From Verrucomicrobiia bacterium (GTDB taxonomy: Bacteria; Verrucomicrobiota; Verrucomicrobiia; Verrucomicrobiales; DEV007), in assembly GCA_030427505.1 (NCBI GenBank), contig JAUICH010000006.1, positions 186,001 to 250,000 on the forward strand: 64,000 nucleotides of DNA, in the 5' to 3' direction. The first letter of the stretch is position 1, and each line of letters starts with the position of its first letter. Under the pieces are notes generated by a model. That model did no database searches and had not been told where the DNA came from. It saw only the letters and a list, made by a program, of their open reading frames with translations. Below, one piece after another: positions 8,758-17,900 of this stretch. The translations under genes and the position numbers were made by a program.

Positions 8758-10281
8758 TTACCTGAATGGGTTAGCGGAGGGAGGGTTTGTATTTTCCACG
8801 AGAGTTCTCAACACCTCTTCGATGATATTGTGCTGCTCGTCCGAAGCCAGGGCGATCAGCGTTTTGGAAGAGGTATGAAACGAAAGCTGAGGAACGGCTT
8901 CGCCCTTTTGCTCCGCCATTTCCAGGGCAGCCGTGATCAATTCGTGGAATTCGTCCTCTTTGGAAGCGGCCTCTTTTTCGTCTCCTTTGAGCAACGAGCC
9001 GAGGGCATAGACGCGCACATAGGGCTCTTTTGGCGCCGGGGGAGCATCGGCCATGGCGGGCCGGGCCATGCCCATGGGGCCGTGGGCTAAGGCATGGTTC
9101 TCTCTTCTTGGAGTACCTTCGAGAGAAGAGGAGGGCACCCGCACACGCGTGGGATTGTCGCCCGCGACGCTGACGCCGGCGGGGCTCATGATAAACACCT
9201 GGGGCACGGGATCCTTGGGGCCGGGGTCCTGGAGTTTGAGGGTTTGGCGAGTCAGCTCCACCTCTCTCTTGTTTTCCGGGCCTTCGGCGGAGGCGATCTC
9301 CATCCGGACGTTGGTGCCGGGTCTTCCACGGACCAGTCTTACCGCCTCGGCCAGCTTCATTCCGGTCACGTCCACGAAGTCTTGACCTTCCTGGGCGATT
9401 TTCAAAAGACGGTCTCCCAGATGTATGACGCCGGACCGTTCCGCGGGCGAGTCCGGAATGATCTGGCCTATCCGAATCACCTCATCCTCGTCCTGGGTCA
9501 GGGCCAATCCGATTCCGCTGAGGGCATCGGGATCGGATGCCGAAAAGGGGCCCGCCAGGGCAGAGAGGCGGGCCTGGAGTTGTCTGGCCACGGGATTATC
9601 TTGAGGAACTTCAGCCCGCAAGGTCTTGAGAGTCGCTTCCAGTTCGTCGATCAACTGCATGGCGCGGGCCTGCGGGGGCACATCCTGCCTGTAGCCTCCG
9701 TTGTTGCGTGCGATAGGCTGTTCGCCGTCGTCGAAGCCGAGTCCTCCGGGCTGGGTTCTCTGCCGCGACGATACGGGTGGATGGGACAGAGAAATGCGGA
9801 AGCCGATTACTCGCGGGTGATCTTCCCTCGCATCAAAGGGGTCTCCTTGAGGCGGATCCTGAATCGGGTAAATGGGTTCCAGTTCGCAGCCGACCGCGGC
9901 AGCGATCAGCGTCAGGGCGTCCACGGGCCAGACGTCGCGCATGCGCAGCGGGGCGGCCACCATCAGTTCTTCAGTACCTGGTCCGTAGAGGATGGTGGGC
10001 AGGCGGTAGGCTCGATATTTTTCCTCTGTCATCCCCTTGGACACCATTTCTTGCGAATAAATGGCTTCCATTTGCTCGATCACCGCGGGAAGAAGACCTG
10101 GAGCCAAAACGATCTCGCTGGGCGGTTGGGGAGGAGCGGACTGTTCTACCGCCGGGGGAGCCTTCTTTTCGGGTTTCAGATCATCCTGGGCAAACGCCAG
10201 GGGCGCCGTCAAAGCCAGGACACCAATCGCGAACCACAGGTGAGGGCGGAAGGGGTTAGAGGATGAAATGTGAAGTTTCAT
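8758..10281 (-). CDS. Secreted PDZ-domain protein
   Basis: A 507-residue exported protein. A signal peptide spans about residues 1-31 (ALTAPLAFAQ). One PDZ domain is visible at about residues 255-335: GIGLALTQDEDE, IIPDSPAERSGVIHLGDRLLKI, and KLAEAVRLVRGRPGTNVRMEI. PDZ domains of this type bind C-terminal peptides of envelope proteins. No protease triad of the DegP or CtpA type is present, so it is a PDZ adaptor rather than a protease. A coiled, charged segment precedes the PDZ (QLIDELEATLKTLR). The gene lies directly upstream of the ECF sigma gene on the same strand, so it may take part in signalling to it, as RseP/DegS-type PDZ proteins do, though this is inference. Confidence 0.85.
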   Translation of the reverse strand: MKLHISSSNPFRPHLWFAIGVLALTAPLAFAQDDLKPEKKAPPAVEQSAPPQPPSEIVLAPGLLPAVIEQMEAIYSQEMVSKGMTEEKYRAYRLPTILYGPGTEELMVAAPLRMRDVWPVDALTLIAAAVGCELEPIYPIQDPPQGDPFDAREDHPRVIGFRISLSHPPVSSRQRTQPGGLGFDDGEQPIARNNGGYRQDVPPQARAMQLIDELEATLKTLRAEVPQDNPVARQLQARLSALAGPFSASDPDALSGIGLALTQDEDEVIRIGQIIPDSPAERSGVIHLGDRLLKIAQEGQDFVDVTGMKLAEAVRLVRGRPGTNVRMEIASAEGPENKREVELTRQTLKLQDPGPKDPVPQVFIMSPAGVSVAGDNPTRVRVPSSSLEGTPRRENHALAHGPMGMARPAMADAPPAPKEPYVRVYALGSLLKGDEKEAASKEDEFHELITAALEMAEQKGEAVPQLSFHTSSKTLIALASDEQHNIIEEVLRTLVENTNPPSANPFR

Positions 10282-10370
10282 ACCCGTATCACGACGGCCA
10301 ATTTAAAAACCCACGGATTCCTCGAAAAAAATCTGATAGCGCGGTCCCGTCATCTGGGCCACGATCCCGT

Positions 10371-11531
10371 TCACCGCGCGGACGTAAAGCGTCCAAAGCG
10401 GATAACGGTGCGCTTTCGGGAAAGGTCCGTGGAACTATCCCATACCGCGAGCCATTTGCCGGGCTCCTCTTCGATTAGGGTAGGGTAGCTATTCCGGGTA
10501 TTCTCATCGAAGAAGACGCGCGGTTCCGACCAGGCGCCTCCGGGAGACTGGATCTTAGTGAAGAGGCCGTTGCGGTCCGCGTGGTCGTTGTAAATGTAGA
10601 GGTGTTGACCCAGGCTGTCCCGGCCATAGAAGGACTTGGCGCGGAAATTGGGTAACTCCGGTTCGGGCTTTCCGGTAGACCAAGTCCTTCCGCCGTCTTG
10701 GCTGACCGAGGACCAGGCCAGAGGCGGGTCCATCACTTTCTCCCGGCCGTAGGTAGCGGTGCGCATGACGATCTTCAATTCGCCGGGCGCGTCGCCCGCG
10801 GCAATGTTTCCTTCATGGAGAAACACGGGCTGGTCCTCCGGCTGACGAATGTAGTCAGCCAGTTTCCAGCTCAGCAGGTCGCGGCTTTCCAGCACGAATT
10901 GATCGCGGGACCCCAGGGGATCGCCGCGCTTCGTGTTGCGATGGATGGGCAGGAGGAAGCGCGTGCCTTCCTTCTCGTCTTTCACCGGCACGATGCCCGC
11001 GCAGGTGATGGCCGCGCCGTGGTATTTCATGGTGAGTTCCACGGGATTCCAGGAGAAACCGCCGTCTCCGGAATACGCGGCGCAGAGTTCGCTGTCTTCG
11101 CTGTTGGGATAGTAGGTGGGGCAGCGCATCGCGAAGCACCAGAGGATGTCCTGATCCGGTGCTTTGAAGAGTACGGAATTGTTATACGCAAAGCGTTGCG
11201 TGCCATTGGCGACGCGGTGGTCGAAGATCATCACCGGAGGCGACCAGGTTTTTCCAGAGTCCCGGCTGATGGAACAGACCAGGTCTCCCATATCGGGTTT
11301 CTCCCGGAGTTGAAGACCGTAGGAGACCACCAGGTGCTTCTCGTTCCATTTGGCGATGAAGGGTTGCCAGATTTTCTCGAAGGGACCGTCCGGGTCCAGT
11401 TGATCCACGATGACGACGTCCTGAGCGCCACCGGAAGGCGCTTCGTCTGCGTGGGATGGCGGAGTGATGTTGAAGAAGGCGAGCCAGGCCGCGGCGGCGG
11501 CCCAAACGGGGGATTGGTGGGGAGTTTTCAT
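10371..11531 (-). CDS. Secreted sialidase/BNR-repeat protein
   Basis: A six-bladed-propeller protein of the exo-alpha-sialidase superfamily. Asp-box motifs (SxDxGxxW) are visible as SRDSGKTWSPP, SGDGGFSWNPV and SQDGGRTWSTG. A signal peptide (residues 1-29, ending ITPPSHADEA) selects the ATG at 11531 over an upstream in-frame ATG at 11573; the mature protein is about 357 residues. Such proteins cleave sialic acid or related glycosides outside the cell, but many planctomycete and verrucomicrobial homologues act on other glycans, and I cannot see a full arginine triad with certainty. It is divergent from the sulfatase fusion gene, so the two may share a control region and a glycan substrate. Confidence 0.85.
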   Translation of the reverse strand: MKTPHQSPVWAAAAAWLAFFNITPPSHADEAPSGGAQDVVIVDQLDPDGPFEKIWQPFIAKWNEKHLVVSYGLQLREKPDMGDLVCSISRDSGKTWSPPVMIFDHRVANGTQRFAYNNSVLFKAPDQDILWCFAMRCPTYYPNSEDSELCAAYSGDGGFSWNPVELTMKYHGAAITCAGIVPVKDEKEGTRFLLPIHRNTKRGDPLGSRDQFVLESRDLLSWKLADYIRQPEDQPVFLHEGNIAAGDAPGELKIVMRTATYGREKVMDPPLAWSSVSQDGGRTWSTGKPEPELPNFRAKSFYGRDSLGQHLYIYNDHADRNGLFTKIQSPGGAWSEPRVFFDENTRNSYPTLIEEEPGKWLAVWDSSTDLSRKRTVIRFGRFTSAR

Positions 11532-11718
11532 GGAACGGGATGAATTCTTGGCAGGAACCGTCTCTTTTGTCACGGTCAGTCGTTAAGAGGGGGGAATGCC
11601 GAACGAATGGAGGAAACGCGGCTCCTTGGCTCCCCGGCATGGCGCGATGTCGGGATTGCGGGTTTTCCACCGAAAGACGATGAAAGGAAGAGGCGTCCGG
11701 TATCCGGATGCATGGAAG

Positions 11719-13998
11719 ATGATGAACCTCTTTAAAAAACTCTTTTTCATCTTAACTCTTCTCCTGGCACCGGCGCGGTTCGCGGCGGCGTCAGACCAGC
11801 CAAACGTGTTGTTCATCGTGGTGGATGACATGAACTGGCGGCTGGGCTGCTATGGTGGGGAAGTGGCCAGGACGCCTAACCTGGACAGTCTGGCGGCGCG
11901 CGGGGTGCGGTTTGACCGGGCGTATTGCAACTACCCAGTATGCGGCGCTTCCAGAACGTCGTTTCTCAGCGGACGCTACCCGGAAACCACCGGAGTGATG
12001 AACAATGGGGTAAACCCCCGCCTGGTGCTGGGAGAGTCCTACCGGTTTCTACCGGAGTACTTTCGCGATCATGGCTACTACACAGCCGGGGTGGGGAAGA
12101 TTCCGCATACGCCAGAGCAAATTGACTCGATGGAGTGGGACTCTTATAGGGATCCGCAGTGGGAGCCGGAGGATATTTTCAAAGGCGTCGAAAAGATAGA
12201 CGAAACCCGGGCCTGGCCCGCCGGGAAGCATCCGGACGGAATCTCCGCTCGCCTGGCGGTGGAGATGCTGGAGGCGGAACGGGATCAGCCGTTGTTCCTG
12301 GCGGTCGGGTTTCATCGCCCGCATGCGCCGAGGGGCGCTCCCCAAGAATACTGGGACGCGATCGATCCGGAGACGATCCCGTTGCCGGAGGCCGGAAAGA
12401 TTACCGCAGGGTTGCCGAAGATAGCCTACCCGCCCAAGTTCGAGCCCGAGTACCCGGAACCGAAGATCCGTTCCACGCTCCACGCCTACTACGCCACCGC
12501 TGCCTTCATCGATGCCCAAGTGGGGCTGCTGCTGGACACCCTGGACCGGAAGAAACTGTGGGAGAATACCGTGGTGGTGTTCTTCAGCGACCACGGCGTC
12601 CACCTGGGCGAACATGGAGGGTTCTGGAACAAGATGAGCCTCATGGAGGAGGCCCTGAAAGTACCACTCCTGCTGCACGCGCCGGGCGCGGCGTCCGGCG
12701 GAGCGACTGCCGAGCCCGTGGAACTGGTGGATCTGTTTCCGACTCTGACGGAACTTTGCGGGCTGCCGCCGCAGGAGGGGGTGGAGGGGGAAAGCTTGGT
12801 TCCTCTACTGAAAGATCCCGCGGCGTCCCGGGAGAAGTCCGCCGCGTATGGCGTGGTCTTGAGGGATGGAAAAGACCGCCCGCTGGGACACAGCTTACGC
12901 ACTAGGCGGTGGGCTTATGCAGAGTGGCCAGATGGCTCGCGACAACTTTACGATCACTCCAAGGATCCAGGAGAACTGCACAATCTATCAAACGACGGAG
13001 AGCACAGCCAGATCGAGCAGCGGCTGGCGGCCAAGCTCAAGAAGCATCGCCAGCAGACACCGCTCCAGACAGATGCGGCAAAACCGGAAGAGAAGACGCC
13101 CAGCGTGGATCGCGGCGAACTCCCTGACATTTACCGCAAGGGCGGCGGTTTCGAGCCGGACCAGGTCATGACCTACAAGCAAGTGGGCGACCGGGAACTG
13201 AAACTGGACATGTTCTTTCCAGAAGGCTGGGACGCGGCGGATGCCAGACCGGCGGCGGTTTTCTTCTTTGGCGGTGGCTGGAAGAATGGCGACACGCGTC
13301 AGTTCTATCCACAGGCCGAGTACCTGGCCACGAGAGGGATGGTCACTATTTGCGCGGAGTATCGCACCGAAAACAATGGAGGCGTGAAACCCTTCGACTG
13401 CGTGGAAGACGCCAAGTCCGCCATGCGCTTCGTGCGGAGCCATGCGGCGGAACTTGGGATCGATCCTGACAAACTCGCCGCTGGTGGAGGTTCGGCCGGC
13501 GGTCATCTGGCCGCCGCGACCGCCACGGTGGAGGCTTATGACAGCGAGCAGGACGACCTCTCCATCTCACCCGGCCCCAACGCGCTCCTCCTCTTCAATC
13601 CCGCCTGCGACAACAGCGCCGAAGGCTATGGCTATGACCGGGTGGGGGACTACTACAAAACCATTTCCCCCATGGAAAATCTGGATGCCGAGGTGCCGCC
13701 CACCATTATTTTCCTGGGGGACCAGGACGGCGTCTTCCCCGTGCCGAGGGCGAGGCTCTATCAGGAACGCATGAAGGAGAACGGAATCCGCTGTGAATTG
13801 CTGATCTACGAAGGCCAAACGCACGGCTTCTACAATCTGGACCGGAAAAAGAACGGCTTGGATCTTGAGAACAATCGCAAGTATTTCCTCAGAACCGCTG
13901 AATCCATGGATCGGTTTCTGGCTTCGTTAGGCTTCGTTTCCGGGGAGCCAGAGGTGCGGGAGTGGTTCGAAGGGCAGGAAGCCGCGGGAGAGAAGTGA
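11719..13998 (+). CDS. Sulfatase fused to an alpha/beta-hydrolase esterase
   Basis: An exported two-domain enzyme of 759 residues. After a signal peptide (hydrophobic LFFILTLLLAPARFAAA) comes a type I sulfatase resembling iduronate-2-sulfatase: metal-binding NVLFIVVDDMNW, formylglycine site CGASR (Cys75, pattern C-x-A-x-R), and FFSDHGVHLGEHG. From about residue 480 an alpha/beta-hydrolase follows: oxyanion FFFGGGWKNGD, nucleophile GGGSAGGHLA (Ser592), acid in FLGDQDGVFP, and His in EGQTHGFYN. Both active sites look intact, so it should remove sulfate and ester groups, plausibly from one polysaccharide. The start at 11719 (or the adjacent ATG at 11722) is chosen for the signal peptide; the open frame runs back to 11596. 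No anaerobic or FGE-type maturase is in the window. Confidence 0.9.
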   Translation: MMNLFKKLFFILTLLLAPARFAAASDQPNVLFIVVDDMNWRLGCYGGEVARTPNLDSLAARGVRFDRAYCNYPVCGASRTSFLSGRYPETTGVMNNGVNPRLVLGESYRFLPEYFRDHGYYTAGVGKIPHTPEQIDSMEWDSYRDPQWEPEDIFKGVEKIDETRAWPAGKHPDGISARLAVEMLEAERDQPLFLAVGFHRPHAPRGAPQEYWDAIDPETIPLPEAGKITAGLPKIAYPPKFEPEYPEPKIRSTLHAYYATAAFIDAQVGLLLDTLDRKKLWENTVVVFFSDHGVHLGEHGGFWNKMSLMEEALKVPLLLHAPGAASGGATAEPVELVDLFPTLTELCGLPPQEGVEGESLVPLLKDPAASREKSAAYGVVLRDGKDRPLGHSLRTRRWAYAEWPDGSRQLYDHSKDPGELHNLSNDGEHSQIEQRLAAKLKKHRQQTPLQTDAAKPEEKTPSVDRGELPDIYRKGGGFEPDQVMTYKQVGDRELKLDMFFPEGWDAADARPAAVFFFGGGWKNGDTRQFYPQAEYLATRGMVTICAEYRTENNGGVKPFDCVEDAKSAMRFVRSHAAELGIDPDKLAAGGGSAGGHLAAATATVEAYDSEQDDLSISPGPNALLLFNPACDNSAEGYGYDRVGDYYKTISPMENLDAEVPPTIIFLGDQDGVFPVPRARLYQERMKENGIRCELLIYEGQTHGFYNLDRKKNGLDLENNRKYFLRTAESMDRFLASLGFVSGEPEVREWFEGQEAAGEK

Positions 13999-14089
13999 TA
14001 CCCTGCTGAAGGATAATATTTTTTGACGAAAGCCACCGGCGCCGCGTCAATTCGATAACCAAATCTCAAACCACGCTCTTTTCTCGGCC

Positions 14090-14797
14090 ATGAAAAAAAC
14101 CTCGTTTCCCGTGGCGGCACTTGCCGCTGCATTCGTTCTTTCGATCCATTGCGGCACCATCCAAAGTCTGCGGGCGGAGCCATTCGAGAAGATCCTCTTT
14201 GAAGATGATTTCTCCGGAGACAAACTGAAAGAGGAGTGGGGCTCCTGGAAGAGCGAGACCGTGGTGCGCGATGGGGTAATGGTGGGCATTACGCCGGAAG
14301 GGTCGGATCACCCGTCGGTCAACACCATCAAGCTGCCGCCCTTGAGTGATATGGAAGTGGCGGTGTCTTTCAAGTTCGCGGGTTCGAAGCGGTTCAGCGT
14401 GATGTTCCGGGACCTGGACTACAAGGGTTCGCACGCGGGTCACATCTGCCATGTGGGGGTGGGGCTGAACTCGGGAACGCTCTATGATGGGAAAACAGGT
14501 CTGTTTGAGATTGAGGCTTATGAAAAGAAGAAGGCGGGAGAGAAGCTGGATGAGGCCACGCAGAAGCGGATCAAGGACAAGATGCCTTCCTTCCCGATCG
14601 AGATCGACCCGGAGAAGTGGCACGATCTCTTGATCCGCATTGAGGGCGACACGATGAAAGCCTGGATCGATGGCGAACTGGTGGGCACGCTTCAGTCCGA
14701 GGGCATCGCGCATCCCACGAAGTCTAACATGAACATTACCACGAACGATCGCGAGGTGTGGTATGACAATTTCTCGATCCGGGTGCCCGAGTCCTGA
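14090..14797 (+). CDS. Secreted ConA-like (DUF1080-like) protein
   Basis: A 235-residue exported protein. A signal peptide covers about residues 1-29 (cleavage near LRAEP). The mature part begins EKILFEDDFSGDKLKEEWGSW, a beta-sandwich opening typical of concanavalin A-like lectin/glucanase domains found in DUF1080 proteins, and continues with DMEVAVSFKF, and near the end WHDLLIRIEGDTMKAWIDGE. These match the layout of the 3-keto-disaccharide hydrolase-like fold, but I cannot place catalytic residues. It may bind or process carbohydrate. It stands alone between the sulfatase fusion and the SNF2 gene, and its neighbours support a glycan-related role. Confidence 0.75.
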   Translation: MKKTSFPVAALAAAFVLSIHCGTIQSLRAEPFEKILFEDDFSGDKLKEEWGSWKSETVVRDGVMVGITPEGSDHPSVNTIKLPPLSDMEVAVSFKFAGSKRFSVMFRDLDYKGSHAGHICHVGVGLNSGTLYDGKTGLFEIEAYEKKKAGEKLDEATQKRIKDKMPSFPIEIDPEKWHDLLIRIEGDTMKAWIDGELVGTLQSEGIAHPTKSNMNITTNDREVWYDNFSIRVPES

Positions 14798-14990
14798 GCG
14801 GCTGGCCGTTCAGGGCCGTGCGAGGTTTCGGTTTGATACCGCTGGTTGTTCCAAACAGATAGAGGGCGGCAAAAGTCTCCGGATGGATGGGTGAAGCCAT
14901 TTCCCCGGAGAAAACGGAGGTGCCACCGTAGCCGCATTTTTTGAATCACGGGAGTTGCGGCAGGCAGGCCGACCCTGTTGAGTCTGACGG

Positions 14991-17900
14991 ATGGCTTCAT
15001 CAGGACAATCAGACCTTTTCGATTCGCCGGAGGACGCCCCGGAGCCCGGGAAAGAGGCGCTGGGTCTCGCCGATTTGTCCCGTGACACGTTCGACGTACT
15101 CGTGTTCGCGGCCATGCAGTACCAGCCGGCCGCGAAGTCCAAGGTGTCTCAGTCCTTGCCCTCGATAGGCTTGAGGAACGAGGCGGAGAGGCGATTCACC
15201 CAGCTTCAGGTCAAAGAAGCTCTTCAGCTACTGGTATCGAAGGGCTGGCTTGAACTTCGTCAGCAGGGTTACCTGGCTTCCGCTCACTGGCGCACCCGGA
15301 TCTTCGCGGTGGCGTTTGGCGATCCCGAATATCACGGCCGCGCGGTTTCCATCGCGGAATGGATGCTCATGTATGAATACGACCCCAGGTATTCGTACTA
15401 CGCAAGTCCTCTAAAGAAACAGATCCGCCTGGAGTTGCTGCTCTATCTGGGCCGGGGCGAGGAAGCCTTGGAAATAGTCAAACCGAAATACGGGCTGAGT
15501 GAAGAGTTCAAGCCTTCCCTGGCGTTTTTGATTGCCGGTTTTGACGCCGAAAAGTTGCGGAAAGTATCCGCGCCCCTGCTGGAAAAGGCCGTGGCCGACT
15601 ACCTCGAAATGGCCTTCTTCGACCTGTTCCCGCCGGAACCGGCATGGGAGACAATGGCGGACACCGCGTTGAGTCCCGAATTGGTGTCCCTGGCCGGTTC
15701 GGTTCATTTTCTGCGTGGGGAGGAAGCGGAAATCCATGAGCGCATTGACGAACTGCGTGACCTGGCGGCTAAGCTGAAGAAGACGGATGCCGCCCAGGAG
15801 CGCGTTTGTCTGGCAGACGCCCGGGCGCTGGAGGCCTCTCTAGACTTTGCCAAAGGCAAGATTGACGAGGCCATCGGGGGATTCGAAGAAAGTATTCTGA
15901 TCGAGAAAGGAACTTCGCGGAAAATGAAGTTCTGTCCGCGTTGGATCGGAGGATTGATCTTTCAACTGGCCCTCTGCCTGAGGGGCGAAGCCGGGGATAT
16001 CCAGCGGGCTTATCAGATCGGAAAGTGGTCCCAGGAACTCGATCAAACCGATTTTTCCGGATACGGTCACTTTGGCAATCTCGTGGCGGATTGCGTGGTG
16101 GGAGATACCAGGCAGCTCCTGTTAGAAGCCACGATCCGGAATGAGGACTTTCTTGGGAGTAGTCTCCCAAATCTGAACAGCCTGCTGTTCGCGATAGTTT
16201 TCCGGCTGGCCGGGGCGAAGCCGGCGGAAGTGACCGCATGGGAGAAGAAGATGGGGGAACTCGCGGACTTGGCCACGGAGCGAGGCTACGGCTGGCTGGC
16301 GATGGAGGCCGCCGCGTTCTCCGCCATGGCGGGCGACACCGCCGGAAACCGGGAAAGGGCCGAAACCCTGGCCGCAAAGTGCGGAATCGAAAATGCGGTG
16401 CCGTTTTCCGATCGACTGGCGGCTCCAGAGGCCTGGGAGGCGCAACTGAAGGCGATGGAAGCCGTGGCCGAGAAATACGGGCAGAAGGCCGCCGCTAAAA
16501 CCAGCACAAAGTCGAAGGGCGCGCGAAAGGAACTCATCTGGCATCTCCGCATCGTGATGGAAGAAGACATCGAGAACCATGACTATGCATACCCAACATT
16601 CGGTGGCAGCGAGGCCGAAGACGATGATCCGGACGAAAATTTCTCGATTCCAGACTTTGTTTATCAAAGTGTCCATGACCAACCATTCTTCTTCGACCTG
16701 AGACCGATCGAACGCAGTGTTTCGAAAACAGGCCGGGCGACGAAGGGACGCCCGGTATCTTTAAAAAAGCTTCACGAAGACTCCGGCGGCATCCCGCATT
16801 TGACCGATCAGGATCGTGCCGTGGCGAAGTTTATCCGCAAACAGCGCAATTGGGGCGGACACGCGATCTACACCTTGGAAGATCCCCGGGCTCTGATCGA
16901 AGTGGCCGGTCACCCGCTGCTCTTCGCGGACGCGGAAGCGTCCCGGCCGCTCACCCTGACGCGGGAGCGGATCCGGGTAGAAGTCTCGGAGGACAAGAAA
17001 AACCAGATCACCTTGCGGCTGGTCCCCCCGCTGGCTCCCGGGGACGAAAAGGCCAAACTGGTCGAGGTGGGACCGGACCAGTACCGCATCTACGAAATCA
17101 CAAAAGCCGTCGCCGAACTGGCCAATGCCTTTGAGGAGGAGTCTTTGCTGAAACTTCCGGGCAAAGCAAAGACGCGTCTGATGAACGCGATCTCCACGCT
17201 GGCTGGCGATCTGGAGATCGGCGCCGAAGGCAAAGTGGCGGAGGCGGGAGATTCAGCCGAGTTCCGGCAAGTGGAGGGCGACGCGACCCCGCGTCTGCGG
17301 TTGGTGCCCGAGGGGGAAGGGCTGCGGGTCAGGATGCGGGTGCGGCCCATTGCCACCAGCGATTTCACGTTTCCTCCCGGCGAAGGAAAAGCTGTCATTT
17401 TCGGGTTCGACGGGGACGAGCGGGTCCAGGCGAAACGTAGCCTGAAAGAGGAAACAAAGCGGGCCACGGCGGTAGTGGAGGCCTGCCCCACGCTGGCCCG
17501 CCACCGCGGCGAGTCACCCGACCCGTGGGAGTGGCTGCTGGATTCTCCGCTCGCCTGTCTTGAACTGCTACGCGATCTCCACGCGCTTCGCGAAGGCGAC
17601 AACAAAGACGCCCCAGCCGTGGTGCTGGAATGGCCCGAGGGCGAGCCCGTCCGGCTGGCGGGGGTCGTCTCGGCGGGGAGCACCACGGTCTCGCTCGGTG
17701 GCTCGGCGGACTGGCTGACTCTCTCTGGCGAAGTCCGGGTGAGCGAGGACCTGGTGTTTTCGATGCGGAAGCTGCTGGAGTTTTCCGCAGCCTCCAGCCG
17801 GCGCGGATTTATCGAAATAGAAGATGGGAAGTTCGTCGCTCTGACGGAGGAGTTTCAGCGTCAGATCGACGATCTGCGAGTGCTGTCCCAGCCGGGTAAG

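Noticed and set aside
9094-10266. Plus-strand open frame of 390 codons opposite the PDZ gene
   Set aside because: Contained in the PDZ gene and without motifs.
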